From NCBI RefSeq assembly GCF_001425825.1, contig NZ_LMDM01000045.1, forward strand, positions 173,109-237,108: 64,000 nucleotides of DNA. Reading direction: 5' to 3'. The stretch comes from Rhizobacter sp. Root1238 (GTDB taxonomy: Bacteria > Pseudomonadota > Gammaproteobacteria > Burkholderiales > Burkholderiaceae_C). Shown here piece by piece: positions 32,181-41,764 of the stretch. The position numbers were made by a program, and so were the translations under genes. The stretch's first letter is position 1. Every line of letters starts with the position of its first letter. Under the pieces are notes generated by a model. The model did no database searches. It was given only the letters and a program-made list of their open reading frames with translations, and was not told the origin of the DNA.

Positions 32181-34586
32181 ATGAATCAGAAGCGCACGCC
32201 GGCACGAGCCGGTCGGAACGACAGGTCGCGAACACTCGCCACGGTGGCGATGCTGTTCAGCACCGCGATGGCGCTGTCGGCCTGCGGTTCGGGCGGAGGC
32301 GATGACTCGGGCGCCGCGAGCAGTCCGCCGCCGACGAGCAATGCGCCGGCACCTTCACCGGCTCCGGCTCCAGGCCCCACGCCTTCGCCCGCGCCCGCCC
32401 CGGTGCCTGCGCCGTCCCCTGCACCGGTTCCGGCGCCGAGCCCCGCACCGTCCCCCAGCACCCCGGTCTCGTCGGCACCCGCACCTGCCGGCACCGGTGC
32501 GACCGACTACGTGCCGCTGTTCAACAGCAGCACCCAGCTGATCGAACAGATCCAGGTCACCGAAGCCGACGGCACGCTGGTCACTTATGCCGGTTTCCGC
32601 CCGACCCCGCGCCATGCGCGCGAAGGCGGCGAGCCGTGGACCGACACCGTCGACAAGGGGCCGGGCAGCTACTTCGCCTTCCCGCCGTTCTACTTCCAGA
32701 ACCGCACCTTCGGCCTGGTGATCCGCGACGAGGTGCCGGCCGGCCGCCAGAAGATCACCGCGTACCTGAAGCCGAACGTCGGCACGATGATCAACAACAG
32801 CTTCAGCGCCTTCCGCCGGCTGGACCCGAACGTCATCGAGTACGGCTGGAAGATGGGCGTCGGCTACACCAACCCGAAGGACGGCACGCAGCGCTGCAAC
32901 CCCGCCACCGCGATCGCCGACCTGTGCGTGGCCCAGAGCATCACCGACTACTGGCGCATGGCCGACGAGGCGCAGTACCAGGGCATCACGCGGGCGAACA
33001 ACAAGCTGAAGGTCGGCGACAAGATCGAGATGTCGCCCGGCGTGTTCCTCGACTACACGCCCGGCACCGACATCGCGCTGATCGACGGCGGCCACAACCG
33101 CGACTACTCGTTCGAGCAGCTCTACGTGGTGGGCAAGGGCATGGTGCCGTGGTACGGCATCGCGCCGAAGCTCGACACCACGCCGCTGCCCGACGACGCG
33201 CTGCTCGGCGGCCAGGCCAGCGTCTCGTACAACTATTCGGAAGAGCCGCACCGCGTGTTCCAGCAGGCGGCCAACAACATCGGCATTGCCGACATGCAGC
33301 GCTTCGTCGAAGGGCGCCGGCTGTTCCACACCTCGTTCCTCGACGGCAAGCACTCCGAGAGCCCGACGGTGAACCCGGTGTTCACCGCGCACGCCGGCCA
33401 GCTGGGCGAACGCTTCAACGAAGTGCGCTGCCTCGGCTGCCACACGCTGAATGGCCGCAGCCCGGCGGCCGACGTCGGCACGCCGCTGAACAAGTTCGCG
33501 GTGCTGACCGCGGCGGCCAGCAGCACGGCGGGCGTCACGCCCGACGCCACCTATGGCATCAACGTGCAGCAGCTGTCGCGCACCGCCGGCGCGGCCGACT
33601 ACGGCGTCAGCATCCAGTCGTACGTGAAGACGGTGCGCACGCTGGCCGGTGGCGAGACGGTCGAGCTGCAGAAGCCGGTCTATGCATTCAAGGGGCCGGT
33701 GCCGGCGCAGCTGTCGGTGCGGCAGGCGCCGCAGGTGGTCGGCATGGGGCTGATCGAGGCGCTGGACGAAGCGACGATCCTCGCGCTGGCCGATCCGGAC
33801 GACAAGAACGGCGACGGCATCCGCGGCATCCCGAACTGGTCGACCAACCCCGAGACCGGCCAGCGCCACCTGGGCCGCTACGGCTGGAAGGCCGGCAAGG
33901 CGACGGTGCGCCAGCAGGCGGCGGGTGCTTTCCTGCAGGACATGGGCGTCACCACCCCGGCCTTCAAGACACTGGGCTGCCTGCGCGGCGCGGCCGATTG
34001 CAAGACCAGCACCGCGACGCCGGCCGTCAGCGACCTGGAGCTCGACCGCATCGCGTCGTACCTGCAGCTGCTGGGCGTGCCGGCGCAGCGCAAGTACGCG
34101 AGCGGCTACACGGATGGCACGGTGACGCCGCCGGAGCACGACATCCCCGACACGCTGCGTACGGCGATTGCGCGCGGCAATCAGCTGTTCGCTCAGGCGG
34201 GGTGCATCGGGTGCCACACCGCCGAGCTGAAGACCGGCGGCAACCACCCGTTCCAGGAACTGCGCAACCAGACCATCCACCCGTACACCGACGTGCTGCT
34301 GCACGACATGGGCGCGGAACTGGCCGACACGATGACCGAAGGCCAGGCCGGCCCGAGCCTGTGGCGCACGCAGCCGCTGTGGGGGTTGGGTTCGCTGAAG
34401 TGGGTGCAGAAGGAAACCGGCTTCGCGGATGCGAGCACCGTGCGCTACCTGCACGACGGGCGCGCCCGCACGCTGGTGGAGGCGATCGGCTGGCACGGCG
34501 GCGAGGGCAGCGGCAGCCGGGCGAAGTTCGAGGCGATGAGCAAGGCAGATCGCGATGCGGTCGTCGCGTTCCTCGAGTCGTTGTAG
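32181..34586 (+). CDS. Di-haem oxidoreductase-like lipoprotein (DUF1111)
   Basis: An 801-residue protein. A signal ending in LSACGSGGG gives a lipoprotein, followed by a long Pro/Ala/Ser linker (about residues 45-105) that would hold the domain away from the membrane. Two c-type haem sites are visible: CLGCH at 417-421 and CIGCH at 675-679. The region between (ADPDDKNGDGIRGIPN with a Ca-like DxNxDG) and the C-terminal RTLVEAIGWHGGEG are standard for DUF1111, a family related to MauG-type peroxidases. It likely handles electrons in the periplasm or at the outer membrane. The ATG at 32181 has GGGAGG about 7 bases upstream. Confidence 0.9.
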   Translation: MNQKRTPARAGRNDRSRTLATVAMLFSTAMALSACGSGGGDDSGAASSPPPTSNAPAPSPAPAPGPTPSPAPAPVPAPSPAPVPAPSPAPSPSTPVSSAPAPAGTGATDYVPLFNSSTQLIEQIQVTEADGTLVTYAGFRPTPRHAREGGEPWTDTVDKGPGSYFAFPPFYFQNRTFGLVIRDEVPAGRQKITAYLKPNVGTMINNSFSAFRRLDPNVIEYGWKMGVGYTNPKDGTQRCNPATAIADLCVAQSITDYWRMADEAQYQGITRANNKLKVGDKIEMSPGVFLDYTPGTDIALIDGGHNRDYSFEQLYVVGKGMVPWYGIAPKLDTTPLPDDALLGGQASVSYNYSEEPHRVFQQAANNIGIADMQRFVEGRRLFHTSFLDGKHSESPTVNPVFTAHAGQLGERFNEVRCLGCHTLNGRSPAADVGTPLNKFAVLTAAASSTAGVTPDATYGINVQQLSRTAGAADYGVSIQSYVKTVRTLAGGETVELQKPVYAFKGPVPAQLSVRQAPQVVGMGLIEALDEATILALADPDDKNGDGIRGIPNWSTNPETGQRHLGRYGWKAGKATVRQQAAGAFLQDMGVTTPAFKTLGCLRGAADCKTSTATPAVSDLELDRIASYLQLLGVPAQRKYASGYTDGTVTPPEHDIPDTLRTAIARGNQLFAQAGCIGCHTAELKTGGNHPFQELRNQTIHPYTDVLLHDMGAELADTMTEGQAGPSLWRTQPLWGLGSLKWVQKETGFADASTVRYLHDGRARTLVEAIGWHGGEGSGSRAKFEAMSKADRDAVVAFLESL

Positions 34587-34761
34587 ACGTATGAGGGCGG
34601 CCGGCCTCAGTGCCGCGCCGCCGCCCTGAACAGCGGCGCCCAAGACGCCGTCAGGGGCCGGCGCGCAGAGCCGCCAAGACCTCGCCGTGCCAAAGGGCAT
34701 CTGCACTTTTTCTCCAAAGTCCCTGTCGAGACTCCCGGCGAAGTCCAACCAGGGAGATGAC

Positions 34762-35616
34762 ATGGACCACACGCTGTCGAGTCCGCATCGCGGCGGGCGA
34801 CGAGTTCGCGGCCTGATCCGGCGCTGGCTGTTTCCACCGTTCATCGCGTGCTGTGCGATTGCAGCGGCGGCAGCACCGGCGGCGGTAACCAATCGACTGG
34901 CTTCGACGTACGGTGGAGACCTCGCGATCGTGCGCGGCATCCTGACGCAACAGGAGTCCGAGATCGACCTCGCGACCGCCAAGCTGACGATCGATCGGCT
35001 GATGGATCCCGGCATCGACGTGCCGTCGACGCTTCGGCAACTCGATGCGATGGCGACAAGCCTCAAGACGGCAATCCCGGCAGGCGCATCCTCGCGGCTG
35101 AAGCTGGAGGCGCTGCGCCAGCAGCTCTACACAGCCAACGCGTGGAATGGCCATCGGCGTTACCACTACGACCTGGACGATTCGTTGGGCCGGAACCTGC
35201 GCAACAAGCTGTTGCCGGCGTACCTCAAGACTCGCGCGGGCAACTGCATATCGATGCCGTTTCTGTTCGTCGTGCTCGGCCAGAAGCTGGGCCTCGATCT
35301 CGCGATCGCGACGTCGCCTAACCACGTGTTCATCAAGTACCGCGATGAGCGCGGCGAGCTGTTGAACCTTGAAACGACCAGCGGTGCCGGCTTCACCCGC
35401 GACGTGTGGATGCGCCAGCAGTCTGCGATGACCGACAAGGCCATCGCATCGGGGTTGTACATGCGCGCGGTGGGCAAGAAGGAGGCGCTTGCGCTGCGGC
35501 GCCTGTACGAACGGGCCTGGTCACTGGGCTGGCGGCCGCCGGATGACGAGCAGGACGAAGCGGTTCGTCGGCGTGCTGCGGCGGGAAAGGCAAATCAACA
35601 GGAGAAAAAGAAATGA
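34762..35616 (+). CDS. Transglutaminase-like (SirB1-type) protein
   Basis: A 284-residue protein from ATG 34762, with AGGGAG 5 bases upstream. A basic N-terminus and one hydrophobic helix (about 20-40) suggest export or a membrane anchor. The domain from about 60 on has the SirB1/transglutaminase-like pattern: Cys162 in RAGNCISMPFLF and His188 in SPNHVFIKY. The C-terminus is Lys/Gln-rich. The next gene, an RHS-core-derived secreted protein, starts in its stop codon (ATGA), so the two are probably functionally linked. It could process or cross-link that product; this is speculative. GC is lower than in the flanking operons. Confidence 0.78.
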   Translation: MDHTLSSPHRGGRRVRGLIRRWLFPPFIACCAIAAAAAPAAVTNRLASTYGGDLAIVRGILTQQESEIDLATAKLTIDRLMDPGIDVPSTLRQLDAMATSLKTAIPAGASSRLKLEALRQQLYTANAWNGHRRYHYDLDDSLGRNLRNKLLPAYLKTRAGNCISMPFLFVVLGQKLGLDLAIATSPNHVFIKYRDERGELLNLETTSGAGFTRDVWMRQQSAMTDKAIASGLYMRAVGKKEALALRRLYERAWSLGWRPPDDEQDEAVRRRAAAGKANQQEKKK

Positions 35617-36305
35617 ACTGCAAGATCGCATCGGCGTTGTTGGCGCCATGTCTGGTGGCCATGCTGTGTCACTCTCCGATGGCGAATGCTCGCTATGTGC
35701 AGAGCGACCCGATCGGCCTGGCTGGCGGCGTCAATACCTACACCTACGTCGAAGGCAATCCGCTGAGCCACGTTGATCCGAGGGGGCTTTCCTGTACGAC
35801 GGCCGATGGTCGAACAGTGTGCTCGTTCCCATCCGGGCCGACGTTCTCGGTGCCTGCTCAGCCGGGATTTCCGGCGTATCTTGGTCCGACGCATCCGCTT
35901 TATCACAAGTACGACGTCATCCAGCCGCTTGGCTTGGCTGATCCAGCGTGCGTGATGCAGGCGCTGATCAACATGCCGACTCCGGGCGTACCGAGCGCAG
36001 CCACGCTGCAAGGTACGCTGAACAATGCCATGGTGGCGGGCCGAAACAACTGGGTGACTTCGTATTTGACGAGTGATACAGGCGGTGCGCCGGTCGTCGC
36101 CAACATCACGGGCTCGAACAGCCTCTTTGCATCGGGCTACGTCGCGCGGACGATCGCCGGCGGCCTGGTTCGCACCTATGGAGAGGGAACCAACTGGAAG
36201 CAGTCGCCGCTGATCTCCGGATTCGACATTCAAGCCGTGGCCAACGAAGTGGTCTGGGGTGCACAGATGAAGAAGATCGTTGACGACTGCACCTGCAAGC
36301 GGTGA
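35613..36305 (+). CDS. Secreted orphan RHS-core terminus with unknown C-terminal domain
   Basis: A 230-residue protein. Residues 1-26 form a Sec signal with a likely cut after ANA. Immediately after it comes the highly conserved end of an RHS core: YVQSDPIGLAGG, NTYTYVEGNPL and DPRGL (residues 28-59). The remaining 170 residues are unlike the core and end in CTCKR; they carry AGGLVRTYGEG and VVWGAQM. In RHS proteins this junction separates the shell from a variable toxin tip. Here the shell is absent and a signal peptide takes its place. It overlaps the transglutaminase-like gene by ATGA and is followed by a four-helix membrane protein. I do not recognise the C-terminal domain. Confidence 0.8.
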   Translation: MNCKIASALLAPCLVAMLCHSPMANARYVQSDPIGLAGGVNTYTYVEGNPLSHVDPRGLSCTTADGRTVCSFPSGPTFSVPAQPGFPAYLGPTHPLYHKYDVIQPLGLADPACVMQALINMPTPGVPSAATLQGTLNNAMVAGRNNWVTSYLTSDTGGAPVVANITGSNSLFASGYVARTIAGGLVRTYGEGTNWKQSPLISGFDIQAVANEVVWGAQMKKIVDDCTCKR

Positions 36306-36315
36306 GAGTCACAGC

Positions 36316-36699
36316 ATGAGACAAGCGACTGCCACCGTCCTGGGATTCTGTGCCGCGTCTGCTGTCCCGGCAGCATGGCTCGCTGTCACTTCGCCTCTGG
36401 GCGGAGAGTTCAGCCTCCAGTCGATCGCAGGCACCTTCATTGTGTTGAGCTTCTTTTCCACGCTGGCCACCTGCGTTCTGGGGTTGCCTGCGTTTCTTCT
36501 GCTGCAACGATGGAATCTCGTTTCGTGGTGGTCTGCGTCGCTGGCAGGCCTCGGGGTCGGCGCCGTCGCCGCAATGGCAATGCGTTTGCCGGGTCCGGCC
36601 GATCCGGCGGATCTGCTGACTTTTTCGCTGTTGGGAGGCGTGGCGGCGGTTGCCTTCTGGGCAGTCTGGAGAGTTGGGAGGAGCGCTCCGGTCAACTGA
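36316..36699 (+). CDS. Four-helix membrane protein, candidate immunity
   Basis: A 127-residue protein with four hydrophobic helices (about 5-25, 35-60, 70-92 and 100-120). It follows the RHS-derived gene with a 10-base gap, the place where RHS toxins usually have their immunity gene. No family is recognised. It ends 14 bases from the convergent methyltransferase gene. If the RHS-derived protein acts in the periplasm or on membranes, a membrane immunity protein would fit. Confidence 0.7.
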   Translation: MRQATATVLGFCAASAVPAAWLAVTSPLGGEFSLQSIAGTFIVLSFFSTLATCVLGLPAFLLLQRWNLVSWWSASLAGLGVGAVAAMAMRLPGPADPADLLTFSLLGGVAAVAFWAVWRVGRSAPVN

Positions 36700-36713
36700 T
36701 CTCGCGGCCGGCC

Positions 36714-38027
36714 TCACCGCCGCGCCGCCACCAACCACCCCGTCACCGGCTTCCCACCCTCCTGCCGCAGCGTCTCGCCGCTGATCTCCACCAGCGTGAA
36801 CCCGTTCGCCGCCAGCGCCGCCTCCACATGCGCTCGCGCATGCGCATAGCGGCCGTGCGGCTCCAGGTGGAACATCTCCGGGCGATCGTCGGGCAGCGCC
36901 TCGACGGTGAACACCATCAGCCCGCCCGCCTTCACCGAGCCGCTCGCCGCGGCCATCAACGGCATCAGGTCGCCGAAGTAGCACAGCGTGTCGGCCGACA
37001 GCATCACGTCCCACTGGCCGGGCGACTCGCGCAGGAACTCCGTCAGTTCGGCCTTGAACAGGTCGCCATACACACCCTTGGTCTGCGCGTGCTTCAGCAT
37101 GCCGCCCGACAGGTCGACGCCCGCCAGCACGCGTGCCCACGGCGCCACCAGCGGGCCGCACAGCCCGGTGCCGCAGCCAGCGTCCAGCACGGTGAACTGC
37201 TTCGCCGCCGGCGGCAGCAGCCGCGCGAGCAACTGCCCGCACAGTTGCGGCGCGCGGTAGTCCAGCCGCTCGTTCAGCTGTGTCTCGAAGCTGTCGGCGA
37301 AGTGGTCGAAGGTGTACTCGACATAGTCGTCCGACGCGCGCTCCGGCGCACCGCTGCCGGAGCACGCCGCAAACATGTGCTGCGCCATCGGGTGGCCCGG
37401 CTCGTCGGCCAGCCACTGGCGGAACACCTCGGCCGCCTCGCGCACCTTGCCCATCGTGTAGTAGGTCATGCCGAGCAGCTTGCGGCCGTCCGGGTGCTCG
37501 GGCAGCAGCTCGATCGACTTGCAGTACCAGCGGATCGATTCCGGCAGGTCGTCCTGCGACGCCGCCAGCAGTCCGAGGTTGTTGTGCGCGTTCAGGTGCC
37601 GCGGGTCGAGCTCGATCGCGCGCAGGTACGCGGCCCGTGCGTCGGCCGGGCGCTTCTGCGCGCGGTACAGCGAGCCGAGGTTGTTCTGCAGGTCGGCGCT
37701 GCCGGGCTGCAGCGCGCCCGCGCGTTCGTAGGCCGCGGTGGCCTCGGGCAGCTCATGGCGCGACACATGGATGTTGCCGAGGTTGTTGTGGTAGCCGGCG
37801 TAGTCCGGCACCAGCGCGATCGCGCGCCGGATCGACGCGATGCCTTCCTCGTCGCGGCCGGTCTGGTGCAGCACCATGCCCAGCAGGTGCAGCGCGTCAG
37901 GGTGGTCCGGCGCCACCGCGAGCACGCGGCGGTAGACCTCTTCGGCGCCGGCGAGCTGCTGGTTCTGATGCAGCCCGATCGCGAACTGCAGCGCGTCGTC
38001 GAGGCTGAGGTCGGCAGGCTCGGTCAC
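36714..38027 (-). CDS. TPR-repeat methyltransferase
   Basis: A 437-residue protein from GTG 38027 (GAGG about 8 bases upstream). Residues 1-220 contain about six TPR units (for example YHNNLGNIHVSRHELPEATAAYERA). Residues 235-437 form a class I methyltransferase with the SAM motif VLDAGCGTGLCG at about 295-306 and the post-I acidic GVDLSGGML. The order TPR then methyltransferase, preceded by ASDDYVEYTFDHFADSFE, is known in predicted trans-acting methyltransferases. It is the last gene of the T6SS unit on this strand, 38 bases after the Fic-like gene. A target is not identifiable; T6SS protein modification is possible. Confidence 0.87.
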   Translation of the reverse strand: MTEPADLSLDDALQFAIGLHQNQQLAGAEEVYRRVLAVAPDHPDALHLLGMVLHQTGRDEEGIASIRRAIALVPDYAGYHNNLGNIHVSRHELPEATAAYERAGALQPGSADLQNNLGSLYRAQKRPADARAAYLRAIELDPRHLNAHNNLGLLAASQDDLPESIRWYCKSIELLPEHPDGRKLLGMTYYTMGKVREAAEVFRQWLADEPGHPMAQHMFAACSGSGAPERASDDYVEYTFDHFADSFETQLNERLDYRAPQLCGQLLARLLPPAAKQFTVLDAGCGTGLCGPLVAPWARVLAGVDLSGGMLKHAQTKGVYGDLFKAELTEFLRESPGQWDVMLSADTLCYFGDLMPLMAAASGSVKAGGLMVFTVEALPDDRPEMFHLEPHGRYAHARAHVEAALAANGFTLVEISGETLRQEGGKPVTGWLVAARR

Positions 38028-38065
38028 GGCGGTACCTCGGTCAGTGGAGCAATCGGTGGTGTGCG

Positions 38066-39028
38066 TCACATGTCGCCGAGCGTCGCGCCGAGCCGGTTGT
38101 TCGGCACGACCATCGGCACGCCGCCGCTCAGCAGCATCAGCACGTAGGCGAGGCGCGCTGCGCGCTTGTTGCCATCGGTGAAGGCCTGCGTGGTGATGAT
38201 CGCGCCGAACAGGTACAGCGCCCGCTCGTACCACTCGTCGCTGCCCTGCGCCGGCATCGGCGAAGTACTCAGGTCGGACAGCACGTCGCCCAGCACCTTG
38301 GCACCGCCGATGTTCGACGGGTACTTCTGCATGCCGGCCGCGTTGTTCCAGCCGCGGTAGGCCGGGGCCAGCGGCACCATCCGCTGCCAGGCCGCCTGCA
38401 GCGGGGCGAGCGTGCCGCCCAGTGGGAAGCTGCCGTCGCGCTTGACCAGCCCGAGCAGCACCTGCGAGTAGGCCGACGCATCGCCCTGCACGCCGTTCGT
38501 CAGCCAGGCCAGGCCCCGGGCCTGGTCGAGCGAGCGCTCCGACCGCGGCGGCACCGCTGGCGTGCCGGGTTGCTGCACGACCGGCGCCGGCCCCTGGTAG
38601 TAGCTGGCCTCGGGCTGCGTCTCGGCCCGCAGTTGCGGCAACAGCAGGTTGGAGCCGGCCTTGCCTTTCAAGCCGTTCGCGTAGGCCGCGCGCCGCTCGA
38701 TCAGCTTCAGGTCCATCTCGAACATGCCTTCGATCGCGGTCATGAAGAAGTTGAGGCCCGCCGCGTCGGCAAAGCGCAGCACCGTCGGGTTGCCGGCGTT
38801 GGCATTGGTGCCGAAGTGCCAGAAACCGTCGGTCCCCATCGCGCGCAGCGATTCGGTGAAGGCGTTGTCGAATGCGGTGGCGGCCGGCAGCAGGCCCACC
38901 GCCTGGCTGTACTGCCGGTAGATCGGCCGCGGCCGCATCGTGGTGATGAACTGGGTCCGGTCCATCGTGATCGCACCGGCCGGCGCGACGTACGGGGCGA
39001 CCTTGGGCTTTTTGTCGAAGAGGGCCAT
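38066..39028 (-). CDS. Fic/Doc-like protein with altered active-site motif
   Basis: A 320-residue protein directly downstream of tssH. The C-terminal helix-loop-helix reads TTQAFTDGNKRAARLAY (residues 279-295), which matches the Fic/Doc motif H-x-F-x-D/E-G-N-G/K-R except that Gln281 stands where the catalytic His should be. The phosphate-binding GNKR is intact. Residues 1-260 are otherwise unfamiliar and contain a Gln/Pro-rich region around 145-165. Fic enzymes add AMP or phosphate to target proteins; without His, AMP transfer should be impaired. It may be a T6SS cargo, an accessory or a pseudoenzyme. No signal peptide. Confidence 0.7.
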   Translation of the reverse strand: MALFDKKPKVAPYVAPAGAITMDRTQFITTMRPRPIYRQYSQAVGLLPAATAFDNAFTESLRAMGTDGFWHFGTNANAGNPTVLRFADAAGLNFFMTAIEGMFEMDLKLIERRAAYANGLKGKAGSNLLLPQLRAETQPEASYYQGPAPVVQQPGTPAVPPRSERSLDQARGLAWLTNGVQGDASAYSQVLLGLVKRDGSFPLGGTLAPLQAAWQRMVPLAPAYRGWNNAAGMQKYPSNIGGAKVLGDVLSDLSTSPMPAQGSDEWYERALYLFGAIITTQAFTDGNKRAARLAYVLMLLSGGVPMVVPNNRLGATLGDM

Positions 39029-39046
39029 CGTGCTGTCTCGAAAAAA

Positions 39047-41764
39047 TCAGAACGCGTAGTGGAAGTTGTTGTCGACGACGCTGACCGTCACCCGCTCGAT
39101 CGGCGTGCCGTCCATCATCCGCGTCAGGAACTCCTTCGAAATGTCCGGCAGCATCGTGTTGGTCAGGATCGCGTCGATCATCCGGCCACCCGATTCGCTC
39201 TCGGTGCAGCGGCTCACCACCAGCTTCACCACGTCGTCGCCGACCTCGAACGGGATCTTGTAGCGCGCCTCGACGCGCTTCTTGATGCGCCCGAGCTGCA
39301 GCTTGACGATCTGCCCGAGCATCTCGTCCGACAGCGGGTAGTACGGAATGGTCACCAGCCGGCCCAGCAGCGCCGGCGGGAAGATCTTCAGCAGCGGCTC
39401 GCGCAGCGCCTTCGCCAGCCCCTCGGCCTCGGGCATCAGCTCCGGGTCCTTGCACATGTTGGCGATCAGCTCGGTGCCGGCGTTCGTCGTCAGCAGGATC
39501 AGCGTGTTCTTGAAGTCGATGAAGCGGCCTTCGCCGTCTTCCATGAAGCCCTTGTCGAAGACCTGGAAGAACATCTCGTGCACGTCCGGGTGGGCCTTCT
39601 CCACTTCGTCGAGCAGCACCACCGAATAGGGCTTGCGCCGCACCGCCTCGGTCAGCACGCCGCCTTCGCCGTAGCCGACGTAGCCGGGCGGCGCGCCCTT
39701 CAGCGTCGAGACGGTGTGGGCCTCCTGGAACTCGCTCATGTTGATCGTGATCAGGTTCTGCTCGCCGCCGTACAAGGCCTCGGCCAGCGCCAGCGCCGTC
39801 TCGGTCTTGCCGACGCCCGAGGTGCCGGCCAGCATGAACACGCCGATCGGCTTGCTCGGGTTGTCGAGCCCGGCCCGCGAGGTCTGGATGCGCTTGGCGA
39901 TCATCTCCATCGCATGGTCCTGGCCGATCACGCGCTGGCTCAGCAGCGACGCCACCTTCAGGATGGTTTCCATCTCGTTGCGCGCCATGCGGCCGACCGG
40001 GATGCCGGTCCAGTCGCCGACCACGCTGGCGACCGACTGGTAGTCGACCGTCGGCAGGATCAGCGGGTGCTCGCCTTGCAGCGTGGCCAGTTCGGCCTGC
40101 ACCTGCTTCAGCTCGGTCAGCGTCGCGGCGCGCGCTTCGTCGGACAGCTTCGGTGCATCGGCGGCCACCGTGGCGGCCGCCTTCTCGGCGTTCTGCTCCA
40201 GCGCGCTGCCGGTGCCTTCCACTGCGCCGGCCACACCGCGCAGCTTCGCGCGCAGCGCCAGCAGCTTGTCGACCAGCACCTTCTCGGCCGTCCAGCGCGT
40301 CTTCAGCTCGTCGAGCCGCTGGCGCTCGATACCGAGCTGTTCGGTGACGATCGCGCTGCGCTCGCGGGTGTCGATGCCGATCGCCGACTCGCGGCCGATG
40401 ATGCCCTGCTCGGTCTCCAGCGCCTCGATGCGCTTGCTGCAGTCGTCCACCTCGGCCGGCGTCGCGTGCAGGCTGACGGCCACGCGCGCGCAGGCGGTGT
40501 CGAGCAGGCTGACCGATTTGTCGGGCAGCTGGCGCGCCGGGATGTAGCGGTGGCTCAGCTTCACCGCCGCTTCGAGCGCCTCGTCGAGGATCTGCACCTT
40601 GTGGTGCTTCTCCATCGTCGACGCGACGCCGCGCATCATCAGGATCGCCTTCGGCTCGTCCGGCTCGTCGACCTGCACGCTCTGGAAGCGCCGCGTCAGC
40701 GCCGGGTCCTTCTCGATGTACTTCTTGTACTCGGCGAAGGTGGTTGCGCCGATGGTGCGCAGCTGGCCGCGCGCGAGCGCCGGCTTCAGCAGGTTGGCGG
40801 CGTCGCCGGTGCCGGCCGCGCCGCCGGCGCCGACCAGCGTGTGGGTCTCGTCGATGAACAGGATGATCGGCTTCTCGCTCGCCTGCACCTCGTCGATCAC
40901 CGAACGCAGCCGCTGCTCGAACTCGCCCTTCATGCTGGCGCCGGCCTGCAGCAGGCCGACGTCGAGCGTGCGCAGCGTGACGTCCTTCAGCGCCGGCGGC
41001 ACGTCGCCGCGCGCGATGCGCTGCGCGAAGCCTTCGACCACCGCGGTCTTGCCGACACCGGCCTCGCCGACCAGGATCGGGTTGTTCTGGCGGCGCCGCA
41101 TCAGGATGTCGACGACCTGGCGGATCTCGTCGTCGCGGCCGACGATCGGGTCCATCTTGCCGCCGCGGGCCTGCTCGGTCAGGTCGGTCGTGAAGCGCTT
41201 CAGCGCCTCCTGCTTGCCCATCGCGGCCGGTGCGATCGCCTCGCTGGCCTCGCCCGGCGCGCCGCCGTCGCTGGCGGCCTGCGCATGCTCGGGCGATGCC
41301 GCGAGCAGCGATGCGAAGCGGTCGATCAGGTCGTCGAGCTTGATGCGCTCGAACTGCTTGCTGATCGCCAGCAGCGCATTGCGCAGCGACGGCGTCTTCA
41401 GCGCGCCCACCAGCAGGTAGCCGGTGCGCACCTGGCGGTCGCCGAACATCAGCGAGCCGTAGACCCAGCCGCGTTCGACCGCGTTCTCGACGATGCTCGA
41501 CAGGTCGGTCACCGAAGTGGCGCCGCGCGGCAGCCGGTCGAGCGATTGCGTCAGGTCGGCCACCAGCTGCGCGCCGTCGAGCTCGTAGTGCTTGACGATG
41601 CGGTGCAGGTCGCTGTCATTGCCGTTCAGGATCTGGTAGATCCAGTGCTGCAGCTCGACGTACGGGTTGCCGCGCAGCTTGCAGAACACCGTGGCGCCTT
41701 CGATGGCCTTGTAGGCGATCGGGTTGAGCTTGCCGAAGAGGGCGGTGCGACTGATTTCAGCCAT
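39047..41764 (-). CDS. tssH: T6SS ATPase TssH/ClpV
   Basis: A 905-residue AAA+ disaggregase of the ClpB/ClpV type. An N-terminal double Clp-N domain covers residues 1-150. The first Walker A (GEAGVGKT) is at 233-240 and the second (GTSGVGKT) near 640, with a coiled middle domain between (about 410-540). A C-terminal small domain ends the protein. ClpV recycles the contracted TssB/TssC sheath in the cytoplasm. It starts 8 bases before the tssG stop. The length is normal and no key residue is missing. Confidence 0.96.
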   Translation of the reverse strand: MAEISRTALFGKLNPIAYKAIEGATVFCKLRGNPYVELQHWIYQILNGNDSDLHRIVKHYELDGAQLVADLTQSLDRLPRGATSVTDLSSIVENAVERGWVYGSLMFGDRQVRTGYLLVGALKTPSLRNALLAISKQFERIKLDDLIDRFASLLAASPEHAQAASDGGAPGEASEAIAPAAMGKQEALKRFTTDLTEQARGGKMDPIVGRDDEIRQVVDILMRRRQNNPILVGEAGVGKTAVVEGFAQRIARGDVPPALKDVTLRTLDVGLLQAGASMKGEFEQRLRSVIDEVQASEKPIILFIDETHTLVGAGGAAGTGDAANLLKPALARGQLRTIGATTFAEYKKYIEKDPALTRRFQSVQVDEPDEPKAILMMRGVASTMEKHHKVQILDEALEAAVKLSHRYIPARQLPDKSVSLLDTACARVAVSLHATPAEVDDCSKRIEALETEQGIIGRESAIGIDTRERSAIVTEQLGIERQRLDELKTRWTAEKVLVDKLLALRAKLRGVAGAVEGTGSALEQNAEKAAATVAADAPKLSDEARAATLTELKQVQAELATLQGEHPLILPTVDYQSVASVVGDWTGIPVGRMARNEMETILKVASLLSQRVIGQDHAMEMIAKRIQTSRAGLDNPSKPIGVFMLAGTSGVGKTETALALAEALYGGEQNLITINMSEFQEAHTVSTLKGAPPGYVGYGEGGVLTEAVRRKPYSVVLLDEVEKAHPDVHEMFFQVFDKGFMEDGEGRFIDFKNTLILLTTNAGTELIANMCKDPELMPEAEGLAKALREPLLKIFPPALLGRLVTIPYYPLSDEMLGQIVKLQLGRIKKRVEARYKIPFEVGDDVVKLVVSRCTESESGGRMIDAILTNTMLPDISKEFLTRMMDGTPIERVTVSVVDNNFHYAF

